NCBI GenBank assembly: GCA_030052745.1
Contig: JANBVO010000011.1
Coordinates: 744,001 to 808,000 of the forward strand
Length of the DNA stretch: 64,000 nt
Reading direction: 5' to 3'
From: Pleurostoma richardsiae
Lineage: Eukaryota; Ascomycota; Sordariomycetes; Calosphaeriales; Pleurostomataceae
The translations under genes and the position numbers were made by a program. The first letter of the stretch is position 1; every line of letters begins with the position of its first letter. Positions 23,760 to 34,624 of the stretch are shown here, piece after piece. The notes under the pieces are model-generated. The model was given only the letters and a program-made list of their open reading frames with translations. It was not told where the DNA came from and did no database searches.

Positions 23760-25314
23760 CCAATCGATCGGTCAGTTGCTGGTTCGCCGAGGAATAGGCG
23801 CAGTTGAAGAAAAAGAAGAAGACGTTGAAGGCGTGGAAGAAACAGAAACACGTCGAGTTGGGAGAGAAGGCGCGCGAGCGTGTACGTAGGTGGTGTAGGT
23901 GGGAAGACTCGACCATAACAAAAGCGTCCAATGCGACTTGTGCAACTGTGACTTTGTCCTCCGCAGCGCAGGCGCCTCTTCCTTAGCAGAGCTGTTATTA
24001 CTATTTACGCAGTAATTCTCCATCGTCTCCGGTCCCCCCTCGGGCGACCGCCACGATCCGAGCTTCTCGTCACTAACAACACCACGTGCAGTCTCGTGCA
24101 AACTCTGGTAGTGATGCAGCATCCCGGAGATTATTCGAGAGCCTCCCTTGCCGGGGCGGCCTGTCGCCAGCAAATTGGTCAGTGCAACGCTATCGACCGG
24201 CCGCTGGTCTCGGCACCATCATCGCTCTCTTTTCAGGCCATCACAGAGTCGCTCTGGTTCAGGCGCACAGCCGCACACAGCCAACCCGTGTGGACCCGCC
24301 ATCACAATGCGACGCTCAGCATCTCGCATTCATGGTCATGGATCCGGCGTTGTTACGCTGCCCGGCAGCTAGTCGTGCACTATACCTCCGTAGACGGAGC
24401 GTATTCATGCACGACGGCATGCCGGCGGTGATGGGGGCCCTGGGCCTCACCCGCCAAGAACCTGGAGCCCTCCACAGAAGCGTCGCTATCGATACAGCCT
24501 GCATGTCCTGGCTCGTGGGAGTCCACAATTTGGACCCGTTTGCCAATGTCCACTCTATGGCGTCGCCTATGCGCATACCAAGCTCATCTCGTCCAGCGAT
24601 CCCGAATCGCCGTTGTCACCCAGTGTCGACTGCGTCGGCAGCGCCCAGATGAGATCTCCTCTCCCAGTTGAGAGCGAGTGTGGTCAAACTCGCGTCGACC
24701 AGCATATCTCTACGATCGTCATAAGGGAGACATGGCTACTGAGTACATATTCCTCACCTATACAGGACTACTCCCGACGGTAGGAGACTGGCCTGTCCAG
24801 CCGTGAGGCACTCCTTGTAGAGCCGCAAGTCCCTGAACTCGGTTGCTTATGCAAGAAAGTACGGTGCCTTCTGGGCTCTCGTCTAATTGGCTAGCGCTCG
24901 CCTGCTCAAGCTCTGGTTGGCAGCTGCGCCAGCTGCGCCAGCTGGTACCGGTGCGTGGATGTACCTTCGTACCGGTGATGCGTCGCGAACCGGCGCAACG
25001 ACGTCATCCTCCACCACCATCAGGCCTGTCGTCCTTTGATCTCATTCCAAGAGAAGAAGCCAGTGGTGCGCCGCACACGGCGGCGACGGCCATGACACAC
25101 GTCAGAGGCTTTCATCCCAGCCTTATAATGCACGTTCGGGAACGCTACCCTGCAGCGAGAGCTCAGACTCCTACACTGATATCAAGACCTTCCCCACGCC
25201 GCAACTTCGCTCTCGCCATCGGTGACAATCAATGTTATACGAGGCGATCGCAGAGACTGCGCATCACATCACTGACTGCCGACTCCTAACACAATAACAG
25301 AAGGCAGCGACAAG
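22174..25314. other. 3.1 kb stretch without a supported gene
   Basis: The first few hundred bases must contain the missing 5' exon and promoter of the long hydrolase; the last few hundred, the promoter of the membrane protein at 25315. Open frames of 160-190 codons at 23097-23597 (minus) and 24086-24652 (plus) have no recognisable domain and look like chance frames. A GTCA tetranucleotide run lies at 23735-23758. Confidence 0.45.
23735..23758. repeat. (GTCA)6 microsatellite
   Basis: Six perfect tandem copies of GTCA, preceded by two GTCC units and followed by related CAATCGATCGGTCAG sequence. The run lies in the gene-free stretch between 22.2 and 25.3 kb. Tandem tetranucleotides like this are expected to vary in length between isolates. 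Confidence 0.9.
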
Positions 25315-26379
25315 ATGGACGTCCTCCTCTCTCTCCCCATCCTCTCCTATTTCTTCGCCGGGTCCATGACCTCCTGGTCCACCTCCCTCAATCTTCTCTT
25401 CTTCTATATGACCTGGTCCGCCCTCGTCCTCTCCTACTCCCCGCTCCGTCTCGAGCTCCTCGGTGTCTTCGCCCTGCGCATAGTCCTCTGGCTCGTCCCA
25501 TCGCTACTCTTCCTCCTCTTCGACACCCTCCTGCCCTCCCTCGCCGAGTCCATCAAGCACTCCGGCGCTCGCGCCCTTCCGCCCCGCAACCCCAAGGTAC
25601 TGGCCAAGGTGTTGCTTCTGTCCATCACCAACCTTGCCCTCGAGACCGCACTGGAGGCTGGCGTAAGCTTGGGCTTGACAGTGCTGCTGGAGCATCCCAT
25701 CTTCAGGACCGGCACCACCCTCCCCCTGCCGTGGCAGATCGTCAAGCATGTTGCGCTCCTGTCCCTCGGCCGGGAAGTCCTAACCTACTACATCCACCGC
25801 ACCATCCTACACGCCCACCCGCTCTCGCGCGGCGGTTCGGCTCGCGCCTCCCGCTCGACCAGCCGCGTCGCCGACATGCACGCATCTTACGCCCACGCCC
25901 GCCGCGCGCCACCGTACAGCCTAGCCCTCCTGGCCGACCACCCTCTGCCCTTTCTGCTGTATCGTTTCTTGCCTTCGTACCTCCCCGCCCTCGCTGTGAG
26001 ACCCCACCTGCTGACTTACCTGGCATTTGTGGCTCTCACAACGATTGAGGAGACGCTCGCGTCGAGCGGGTACAGCGTCGTTCCCGGCATTCTCATGGGC
26101 GGCATCACGCGGCGTGCGGCTGTGCACTGCAGCCGCCGTGGCGGTCCGAGCAGCGGGAACTACGGTGCGTGGGGCGTCCTGGATTGGGCGCATGGCACTA
26201 GCCTGGGCGGAAGGGACGTCGTGGATGACATGAAGGACGAGGCGGAGAAGCACCAAGTCAAGGAGAAGGGAGAGAAGGCTGCGGGCGATGCGGCGGATGC
26301 GGTGCAGGATGGGTTCCGTAGCTGGAGGAAGTCGAGGAGCAACAACGGCAGGAGGAAGAAGGTTGAGAACAGCCAGTGA
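25315..26379 (+). CDS. Sterol desaturase/fatty acid hydroxylase-like membrane protein
   Basis: Single-exon integral membrane protein of 354 residues with four or more hydrophobic segments in the first 160 residues. It resembles the fatty-acid-hydroxylase superfamily: YYIHRTILH gives an HX4H box, HASYAHARRAPPYSLALLADHP matches the second-box/loop region, and SGNYGAWGVLDWAHGT matches the C-terminal conserved block. The di-iron ligands are incomplete: active members carry HxxHH or HxxxHH boxes, but the second box has only two spaced His and the last reads AVHCSRRG. It may therefore be a non-catalytic or divergent member. The tail of about 80 residues is Lys/Glu-rich. The likely location is the ER membrane by family. 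It converges on the IML2-like gene. Confidence 0.75.
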   Translation: MDVLLSLPILSYFFAGSMTSWSTSLNLLFFYMTWSALVLSYSPLRLELLGVFALRIVLWLVPSLLFLLFDTLLPSLAESIKHSGARALPPRNPKVLAKVLLLSITNLALETALEAGVSLGLTVLLEHPIFRTGTTLPLPWQIVKHVALLSLGREVLTYYIHRTILHAHPLSRGGSARASRSTSRVADMHASYAHARRAPPYSLALLADHPLPFLLYRFLPSYLPALAVRPHLLTYLAFVALTTIEETLASSGYSVVPGILMGGITRRAAVHCSRRGGPSSGNYGAWGVLDWAHGTSLGGRDVVDDMKDEAEKHQVKEKGEKAAGDAADAVQDGFRSWRKSRSNNGRRKKVENSQ

Positions 26380-26731
26380 TGGGATGGGATACACGCAGCT
26401 GTCTTGGAAAGCGGTGGTTGATCTACAAGCCATCCACAAGCGGAGTTAGGAGTTCACGGTTGACTCGTTCTATCTACGGAGTATATGGTCTAGATACCCA
26501 CACGATTGAAATTGATATCCTGACGTTTGATCCTGTTTCGAATTGTTGCCTCAGGAATATCTTCAACTCAGCTGTGAATCTCGTACACTTCGACCAGCTT
26601 CATACTCAGTATGTAATAATACACCACCGCGGGCCCTCATCCTCTTGCTCGCGTGAATCGCATTTTGACACCTTGTCCAGACGTCGTAGCCCTTCTCTTG
26701 ATCCATCCCAGCGTCCCATATGCCCCTTTCC
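26380..26731. other. Convergent 3' spacer
   Basis: A 352-base spacer between two 3' ends. It is AT-richer than its flanks and holds no supported gene; terminators are expected. Confidence 0.4.
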
Positions 26732-29335
26732 TTACGCCCAGCCCTTCTTCTCCTTGAGCCACCGCACGGTGTCCAGCCCCGTCTGCACCCTCATCCCGAT
26801 GCGCGCGTCCAGCACGAAGCTCTCCCACCGCGCCACCTGCTCCAGGTGCGCCTGGCTGTCGTCTACCTTGCCCCGGCGGTATCCGTCCAGATCGCCGCCG
26901 TTGACGACGTCGGCGGGCCACAGCGAGCGATCGCACCCCTCTGCCCACGAGACCGCCGCCAGCTCGTAGTGCGCGCACGGCAGCGCGTAGTCGTCCCGAG
27001 TCGGGCCCTTTAACGTTGTCCTGTTGTCACAAGATCTGTCAGCAACTGCTCGGTCTTCATCTTTCCATGTCAAAGATTAGGAAGAGAGGGGGTTCCCCAT
27101 CGTGTAAGAAGAGAAAGGGGATACCTACCGGTCAAACGCGACAACCTCCTCCAGCTTCTCCCTAGCCTCCTTCGTCCTTCCCAGGCCCCTAAGCAGCGAA
27201 GCCTCGCACACCACCTTGACAGCGACCTCGTCCTTCTCGCCGTCCCGGATACCCGCGACCGCCTTCGACCCCGCCGTGCACCGCTCCCAGCTCGCCAGCC
27301 CCAGCGCCGACTCCAGCAGGTCCGGCCCCATGCGCCGGCCGCCGTTCCACAGGTAGGTCATCTCCAGCACCGGGCTGAGGCCCGCCGCGTCGGCGAGGTC
27401 GACGCCCAGGGCCCGCGCGCGCTCCTCCAGCTTGGCCACCTTGCGCAACACGAACACCTCGAACGGCATCTGCTTGGCCATGAACCGCTTGCGGCCCGCG
27501 CACGCCGGGGCCTTGCGCAGGAACTCCTCCGCGGCCTTCTTGGCCCGGCGCGCCTCCGCCTCCAGCGCCGAGCGCTCCCTCTTCTGCAGGTCCTCGCCCC
27601 CGTCCCCGCCGGCACCGGCGCCGCCCGTGCCCCTGAGCCGGTGCACCGCGTCGCGGTACATCTCGATCTCCGCGCAGCCCGCGATGTAGTAGTACATGCT
27701 GTGGCTCCAGTCGTTGAGCTCCACGCACGCGACGAAGGCGTCGCGCATGCGCGGCCAGTCCTGCAGGAACATGCTGTCGAGCGCGAGCTCGAAGCTGTTG
27801 AGCGCGGCGACCTGGCGCATGCGGCTGTCGGCGTTGGTGGCCAGCAGCGCGACGGCGCCGCGCAGGTCCCGCGAGCAGTTGGCCAGCAGGCGGGCCTCCT
27901 CGAGGCGCCACAGCCGGCTGTCCGGGTACTGCCGGCGCATCTTGGCCAGCAGCGCCGCGCACCGCTCGCGCGGGTAGCCGACGATCTCGCCGTCGCCGCC
28001 GTGGCCGACGTCGGCGTCGTCGGGGAGGATGTCCGAGAGGGCGAGCAGGCCGTTGTAGTAGGAGAGCAGGGCGAGGCCGGCGACGGCGCCGTTGATGTTG
28101 GCGAACTTGGTCGACTGCCACAGCATGCGGACGCCGCGATCGCGGTCGCCCTTGAAGCCGATGATGTACAGCAGGCGGGAGAAGGCCGGCGGCACCATGG
28201 AGAGGAGGAGGAGGAGCACTCCGAAGCACATGTTGGCGCCGGAGTGGATGAAGGCGTCAACGGGGTTGGTGAAGTGCGTCGTGTCCGGCCCGTCGTCGAG
28301 GACGCTGTGCCGGTTGACGGTTCGGAGGTGCGAGACGGAGGGCGGCCGGGAGTGGGCCGGTGTGTCGGCCTTCGATGCCGGGCCGGCTGAGGATGTGATG
28401 GAAGATGCGTCAGTGGCGTGCTTCTCTACCGGCCAGGTGGATGACTTTGACGGCGTCCCCGGCCTCGGCGTACTCTTTGCCAGGTGTCCGCCGTAGGTAG
28501 CTGCCGGCGTCTGGGTGCCGGACTGGCCCTCTTTGGCGTCAACGAAGTCGAGGTCGCTGTCGTCCTCCGTCGCCTTCGTCTTCTCCAGAGTCCGCGTCAG
28601 CTCCTCGAACTCCTTCTCGTCGAAGCTACCAGGCATCGGGTCATCCGCCAGCTTTGGCCTTCTCGACGCCCCGTTCGCCCGCAGGTGGCCCGGCAGCAGC
28701 CGCTCCTCCGCCGCCATGATCGCGTCCAGGGTGACAAACGCCTTGCGGAGCTTGTAGAAACCCTTGATCCCCTCAGTCAGGCTCTCATGCATGACCGCCA
28801 CCACCGCGCTCATGAGCTGTGCCTCCGCGTGCACGAGCTGGAACTCGCTGCCTGGCGGGTATATATGCGAGGCATGGCCCGACACGTGGCCGTTGGAGCT
28901 CCCGCCCCCGCCGCCACCCCGACCGAACCAAGACGAGGACGAGCCCGTGCCGCCCTCTGCCGCTCTCTGGGCCTTCTTCATATCAGCCCAGGCCCGGTTC
29001 TCGCACTCGGCGAGGCGGGCACTCGCCTCGGCCATGATATCCTTCTCGAAACCAAGGATAGACCGCATGAACGTCGAGACGCCCAGCCCCAGCAGGTGGA
29101 AGCTGGACGAGCCCTTGCGCAGGCGGGCCTCGGCGCCGTCGATGTCGTCGTTCATGATGAGGCCCGCCGCGTCCATGGCATCCTGCAGGTCAGAGATCTC
29201 GACCTCGCGCGGGTCGGCGACCTGGCTGGTGCTGCCATTGGGCGTCGAAGATGCGCTGGACTTCCTGGACGAGGACGATGACGCCGGCCCGTTAGCCGCG
29301 GAAGGACCGCGGAGCCAAGTGCGGAGCGAAGTCAT
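26732..29335 (-). CDS. IML2: Iml2/TTC39-like protein
   Basis: Conserved fungal protein of 831 residues in two exons, 29335-27129 and 27020-26732, with a 108-base intron (GTAGGT/ACAG). It matches the Iml2/TTC39 (DUF3808) family: an N-terminal Ser-rich leader, a DLQDAMDAAGLIMNDDIDGAE helix, long linkers, a hydrophobic GANMCFGVLLLLLSMVPP segment near the middle, FSRLLYIIGFKGDRDRG, then TPR-like helical pairs to the end. Yeast Iml2 is linked to lipid-droplet-mediated inclusion body clearance. The ATG at 29335 opens with MTSLRTW; no in-frame ATG precedes it nearby. The coding sequence is very GC-rich in its second half, which creates long antisense open frames that are not genes. Cytosolic or outer mitochondrial/lipid-droplet association is from family knowledge only. 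Confidence 0.9.
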
Positions 29336-30862
29336 TGTGCTCGAGGGCAATCCAGGGCTGCCGGTGCTGTGTTACCTCTCCAGGGGGGCCTGGCTGGTCC
29401 CAAGGTCGCCAATTGGATGTGTATCAACCATGAAAGGGTGTCTGTATTGTGCACAGGATAATGTCGCCTTAAGCCGAGGTTAGAGAGGGTGTGGGAGACG
29501 ATGAGGCAAAAGACGAAGTTATATATGTAGGTACCTCCGTAATGGTCTAGATTCCTCCGGGTGCGGCGGGATTTCCGGGCGCCGCAAACTTCGGCTGGCA
29601 GGCGGATGATGGGCAGAGCACGGAACCTGCAGCAGAGTTTTACACCGGGTTACGAGCCGTATCGAACGTATCGAGCATTGGCAGGGCTATATTTAAAGCC
29701 GTCTTTACGCTCTAGGATCTGGGCAAATCTACACTATAGCACCTGGGGGCGCAGTAAGCTGCCTAGCAAGGCATATCCGGGCGTCTGACATTGCAGCGTA
29801 CGGTTTGTACAGCCCAGGATGACGTAGTCTTCTTTGATGATGTCTGAATGGCCCATCTACGAGACCAGAGGGGCTCCATGCTAGTCCACCTCTGCATCAA
29901 TTAGGCGCTTCTAGTTGAGCCAAGCTTCGCTGCTAGTTGTGACAACCTCGGGGAACAAAGAGCGCAGACCTGTATTGGAACTACAGTCCTCCGCGAGGTT
30001 CTAGATGCCTGTCTTGCCTGCAAGGACCTGCCAGACGCGACGGCAGACGTGCTGACCGGCTTGCCAAGCAACCGAATGTGCTACTATGGTACACCACAGT
30101 ACATTGACTGCATGCTGGTCCCTGAACTCGGATTTAACGCGCCCGGATCCGTGTCCCTTTCTAGCCAGATGCAGATAAGTAGAGTCGATGCACGAATCCC
30201 AGTCCCACCAACTGGTGGCAACCCTGGAGCTGCTCATGCCGTACTGCCGGCTGTACTCTACACTACAAAGTAACGTACCTTATGCCTGTGTCTGTATCCA
30301 ATTCTCACCGAGATAAGGCGACCCTGAAGGCACTCTGAAGTCCAAAGGCAGCTGTTCTGTTGTTTACTGTGACTCCTTTCCGGATACAGTTGACCAGAAG
30401 CTCAGCTGATCGCGGTCAATGGCTATAACGTGCTCGGGAAAGGAGCTCTTTGTTCGAGATGGCTGCTGCGTACGCCGTACTAGGCACCGTAAGCTGATCA
30501 CCGGCTCGTGACAAAGAGCGAGAGCGAGCGCTGCTTATTGATGCCTGCCCCACTTCGAGAAGCTTGATTCGAGTTCGAGGCTCTCATTTGCGAGAAGTTT
30601 CTCACCAGCCACGGCAGCCACATTCCCTCTCTTTCCTCTCTAGCTCACCACTCAAGCCACACATCAACTTCCATCATCACCTTTCAGCCTACGGAGTAGA
30701 GCACACCAGCGCCCGTGACAATTCACTGCCCCCCAACGACCTCCACGCCACTCCCGCGACGAGACCTCTACACGTCGAATCTGCCGGTGCAGTGCCTACC
30801 AACTGACCAGCGCTCGAGCATTCAACCTTTCGTCTCGCCGAGTCCGTCCACCTTCAGACAAG
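29336..30862. other. Divergent intergenic region, IML2-like / SEM1
   Basis: A 1.5 kb region between two divergent genes. The part just before SEM1 (about 30600-30860) is CT-rich, as in many fungal promoters and leaders. An AGGTACCT palindrome lies at 29529-29536. No open frame here looks like a real gene. Confidence 0.45.
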
Positions 30863-31520
30863 ATGGCGTCAAGCACCTCCAAAGACGCCAAGCCCGCAGA
30901 GCAGAAGCCCGAACAGCAGCCCCAACAGAAGTCCGCCGCGACGCTCGAGGAGGACGATGAGTTTGAGGATTTCCCCGTTGATGGTACGCTTCTTCTGGAA
31001 CCCCGATACCTTCCGCATACCCATCCCAATTCGCGATCATTCGCACGTGCATCTCTCGCCAGCCTCCACAGTCCCCCACAATCCCCCAACCTTCGCAGCC
31101 CAGGCTTGCACCCAGCATCACTCTTTCACTGCCCGCATAGAACCAACAGAGACTGACCATGTGGGGATGCAGACTGGCCCGCCGAGGAGACCGAGGCAGC
31201 AGGCGGCAGCGGCACGACGCAGCACCTGTGGGAGGAGTCGTGGGATGACGACGACACGAGCGACGACTTCTCCGCGCAGCTCAAGTACGCATCTGTGCCC
31301 CCCGACGCATAGTCCTTTCTGCTCTTCCCATACTTGCTCTGCCAGGACAAGAATACATATCCTACCCATCCCCCGATACAACAGCGGGCCCTCATCAATC
31401 CTCCCCATAAGCCCATCAAGAGAGACCTAGCAGCTGAGGTTGAACCACATGCTGACGATACACTGCCACTGCCACAGGGAGGAACTGAAGAAAGTCGAGG
31501 AGTCCAAGCGGCGGAGATGA
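30863..31520 (+). CDS. sem1: 26S proteasome complex subunit Sem1/Dss1
   Basis: Small acidic protein of 91 residues, the Sem1/DSS1/Rpn15 subunit of the 19S proteasome lid. In the wider family it also sits in TREX-2 and binds BRCA2-like proteins. Three exons: 30863-30983, 31173-31284 and 31478-31520, with introns of 189 and 193 bases (GTACGC/GCAG and GTACGC/ACAG). Spliced, it contains the two hallmark acidic-aromatic blocks, EFEDFPVDDWP and HLWEESWDDDDTSDDFS, followed by the C-terminal helix QLKEELKKVEESKRR. These are the residues that wrap around partner proteins. The N-terminal 30 residues are Lys/Gln-rich and variable. Each exon alone is too short to be recognised as a gene. Confidence 0.95.
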
Positions 31521-32047
31521 GGATTAAAGTCGGGGATACGTTGCTTGGGATGATCATGTGTGCCCGGTTTACCGACCCAGAGCGACGCGTTGACGAGGAC
31601 GCGGGGATACGATATGTTTCTGCGTGTCACGATAGAACGCTCAGGGAAGCGACGACAGGAGGACGAGACCACTACGCAAAATCGACCATAGAACGGATGG
31701 ACGAATAGATCGTGGCGTACAACCTACAATTGCCGTGACGACAACATCAGTTTCACTCTCTTGTCGTGACTACTGTGCACTCGTCTTTTACAATCAATTA
31801 ATCACAATTTCAATGTGTCCCGGATATGCTTCACGAACATTGTCAAGCATCTATTTTTTCATTTGTCGTAACAAGAAACCTAGAGACTAGCTCTTCCCGC
31901 CTCCCGACCTTGCAATCATCAGAAAAAAACCGCGTCCGAACCATGAGCGAGACGACAAGGAGACGAAAAGCCTCCATGCTCCTACAGGGCTGACAAAAGC
32001 CCTCTTCTTTTCCCCTGGGGATTTGATGATCTCGGGGGTTCCTTCGT
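31521..32047. other. Convergent 3' region, SEM1 / PGK
   Basis: A 527-base spacer between converging genes. It is AT-richer than its flanks and should hold both terminators. No gene is supported. Confidence 0.4.
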
Positions 32048-33595
32048 TTACTTACTCGACAGCGCAACAACACCAGGCAGGGCCTTGCCCTCGAGCAACT
32101 CGAGGCTTGCGCCGCCGCCGGTCGACACGTGGCTGAGCTTGCTCTCGACGCCGTACTTGGCCGCGACAGTAGCCGTGTCGCCGCCGCCAATGATGACGAT
32201 CTTGCCGCTCTGGGCCGCCTCAACGGCGGCGTCGAGCGTCGCCTTGGTGCCGGTGGCGAACTTCTCGAACTCGAACACGCCCGCAGGGCCGTTCCACAGG
32301 ATGGTCTTGGCCTCGGCGATGGCCTCGCGGTACAGCTTCACGGACTCGGGGCCGCAGTCCAGGCCCATCCAGCCGTCGGGGATGCCGTCCTTGTCAGTCG
32401 CGGCGCCGACGGTTGCGTCCTTGTCGAACTTGTCGGCCGTGACGTAGTCCACGGGGAGCACGACCTTGACGCCGTTCTTCTTGGCCTTCTCCATCAGCTG
32501 GCCCACCGTCTTGGAGCCGGCCTCGTCGAACAGCGAGGTGCCGATGGGCACGCCGTACAGCGTCTTCTTGAAGGTGAAGGCCATGCCGCCGCAGATGACG
32601 AGCGTGTCCACCTTGTCCAGCAGGTTGTCGATCAGCTGGATCTTGTCCGACACCTTGGCGCCGCCCAGGATGGCCAGGAACGGGCGCTGGGGGTTCTCCA
32701 GCGCCTTGGCGAAGTAGTCGAGCTCCTTCTTCATCAGGAAGCCGGCAGCCTTCTGGGGAAGGTCGACGCCGACCATGGAGGAGTGGGCGCGGTGTGCCGT
32801 GCCGAAGGCATCGTCTGTTTTCGTCCGTCAGCGACCTCCTCCTTACATCCGAGGCTAAGCAAACGTGCCGAGGGGCAACTTACTGATGTAGACATCACCC
32901 AGCTTCGTCAGGCCCTTGCGGAACTCGGCGACCTTCTCCTTGTCCGCCTTAACCTTGTTGCCCTCCTTGTCCTTGGAGCTGCCCTCCTCCTCGATGTGGA
33001 AGCGCAGGTTCTCCAGCAGGACGACCTCGCCGTTGTCGGCCTTGTCGACAATGGCCTCGACCTCAGGGCCGACGCAGTCGGGCGCGAAGGTCACGCTCCG
33101 GCCCAGCAGCTTCTCGAGCTCTGGCACGACGGGCTTGAGGCTGTACTTGGGGTTGACGGCGCCGTTGGGCCGGCCGAGGTGGGACATGAGCACCACGGCC
33201 TTGGCGCCATGGTCGAGGGCGTACTTGATGGTGGGGATGGCACCGGCGATACGCTGGTTGTTGGTGACCTTCTTATCGGCGTCGAGGGGCACGTTGAAGT
33301 CGACCTAGGAGGTGGGAGATACGGTTAGCCTTCTTGTCTTGGAATTGGTAACTGGACGTCCCTTCGCAGAATCAGGTGAGCTCTGCCCCGCATCATCAGG
33401 ATGCTCCTAGCTGCGGGGAGACGGAAGTCGGGATGGCCTCGTCGAAGTCTGCCATGACATCCGTCTCGAGTCCGGTCTGAGATACAGGCGCGCACTGTTT
33501 CATTCGCAAAGAGCAAGAACTGTACTCACCCGGATCAGGACGCGCTTGCCCTTGAGGTCGACATCCTCAATGGAGAGCTTGTTGGCCAGAGACAT
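32048..33595 (-). CDS. pgk1: Phosphoglycerate kinase
   Basis: Glycolytic enzyme that transfers phosphate from 1,3-bisphosphoglycerate to ADP in the cytosol. Three exons: 33595-33530, 33304-32884 and 32814-32048; introns of 225 and 69 bases (GTGAGT/CTAG and GTAAGT/ACAG). The product is 417 residues, normal for fungi. Visible motifs: VDFNVPLD at the substrate Asp/Asn, [45 protein letters not shown], the nucleotide-binding [28 protein letters not shown] and [11 protein letters not shown] near the C-terminus, ending in LSSK. The first intron is long and close to the start codon, as is common for highly expressed fungal glycolytic genes. Codon use is strongly C-biased at third positions, fitting high expression. 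Confidence 0.98.
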
Positions 33596-34624
33596 GTTGG
33601 CGATTCCGACAGTCAATTGCAAGTGGAAAAGTGCACTTTTGTGGATGAGAGAAGCTGTAGGGAGACGCGAAGAAAACAGAATCACAGAAAAGTCTGGATA
33701 TGCTGTTTCGGAGGACGGAGGAGCGTTTGTTTAAAAGCCTCAGTAGATATAGTGTATGAGGTGAGTTGAGGTAAGGCGAGGTGGGGGAGGGGAAGATTTT
33801 TGGTGGGGTTACTTGAGGAAGCTTGTGACGTGATGTGTTGGCTGATTCCACCCTGCGACGATGGAAAATTGCTCGTGGTTTTAGAACTGGAACAGCGGGA
33901 CGACACAGAAGGACCGATGCGAAAATTCCGGCGCGGTCAGAGCCTCGATTCGCCTTCCTTTCCCCAGTTTAGAGTTGCGTCCAAAAGACAACCGTATGTA
34001 GCAGCAATGGAAGGCTCTGAGCACGCCGATTATTACCAGCGGCCAGCGTCCTTGGGCAGAGAGACAGTACAGTACGGGCTCGCCTCGTATTAGAGGTTCC
34101 TGATTCGCTCCATGGCTGTCATGATCATGATACTAGCGCTCTGCTCGACGACAACCTGGATAGACATCCCCAGCGCTGATAGGGCAATGGACAGGCAGTC
34201 CCTTCTACTGAACACGCATGTCTGCATCGCCAAGGGGCTACACAATACCCAGCCACAGCCGTCCCGACAGAGATCTAGGGAGTAACCGCCTAACCTTGCC
34301 GCACGCAAGGAACACGGGCGCTGATGCTTGAACTGCTGAATTCGTTCTATTTGCCTGTAAAGTACTAAAGACAAGGGATGCTGACTTGCCCCCATCTTGC
34401 CGGAACGCCGTGCATCTGGAAATCAAACCCCGGCCAGAATAAATAGAAAACCTAAGAGGAAAGTAAAAACGCGGCCCTAACGCCCCTTGGATGTATGCCC
34501 AATTTATCTTTGTAGACTGTATGTAACCCCGGGTGACCGATGATTGAGCCCTACAACATGGAAACAACGTCTCCGCCTCGTAGCTGCCGACCGATCCTAA
34601 CGCGTGTCGTACGCATTTCTCGTC
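33596..34624. other. PGK promoter and Mpv17-like 3' region
   Basis: About 1 kb between the PGK start and the 3' end of the Mpv17-like gene, both on the minus strand. It should hold the PGK promoter. No supported gene lies here. Confidence 0.45.

Noticed and set aside
24086-24652. 188-codon plus-strand frame
   Set aside because: No recognisable domain, no splice partners, and composition like random sequence.
27189-28390. Several long frames (250-350 codons) on both strands within the IML2-like gene
   Set aside because: They are shadows of a GC-rich coding exon, with Arg/Ala/Pro/Gly-heavy composition and no motifs.
32129-33328. 399-codon open frame opposite phosphoglycerate kinase
   Set aside because: It lies antisense to a clear, conserved gene; its long length comes from the C-biased third positions of PGK, and its sequence has no domain pattern.
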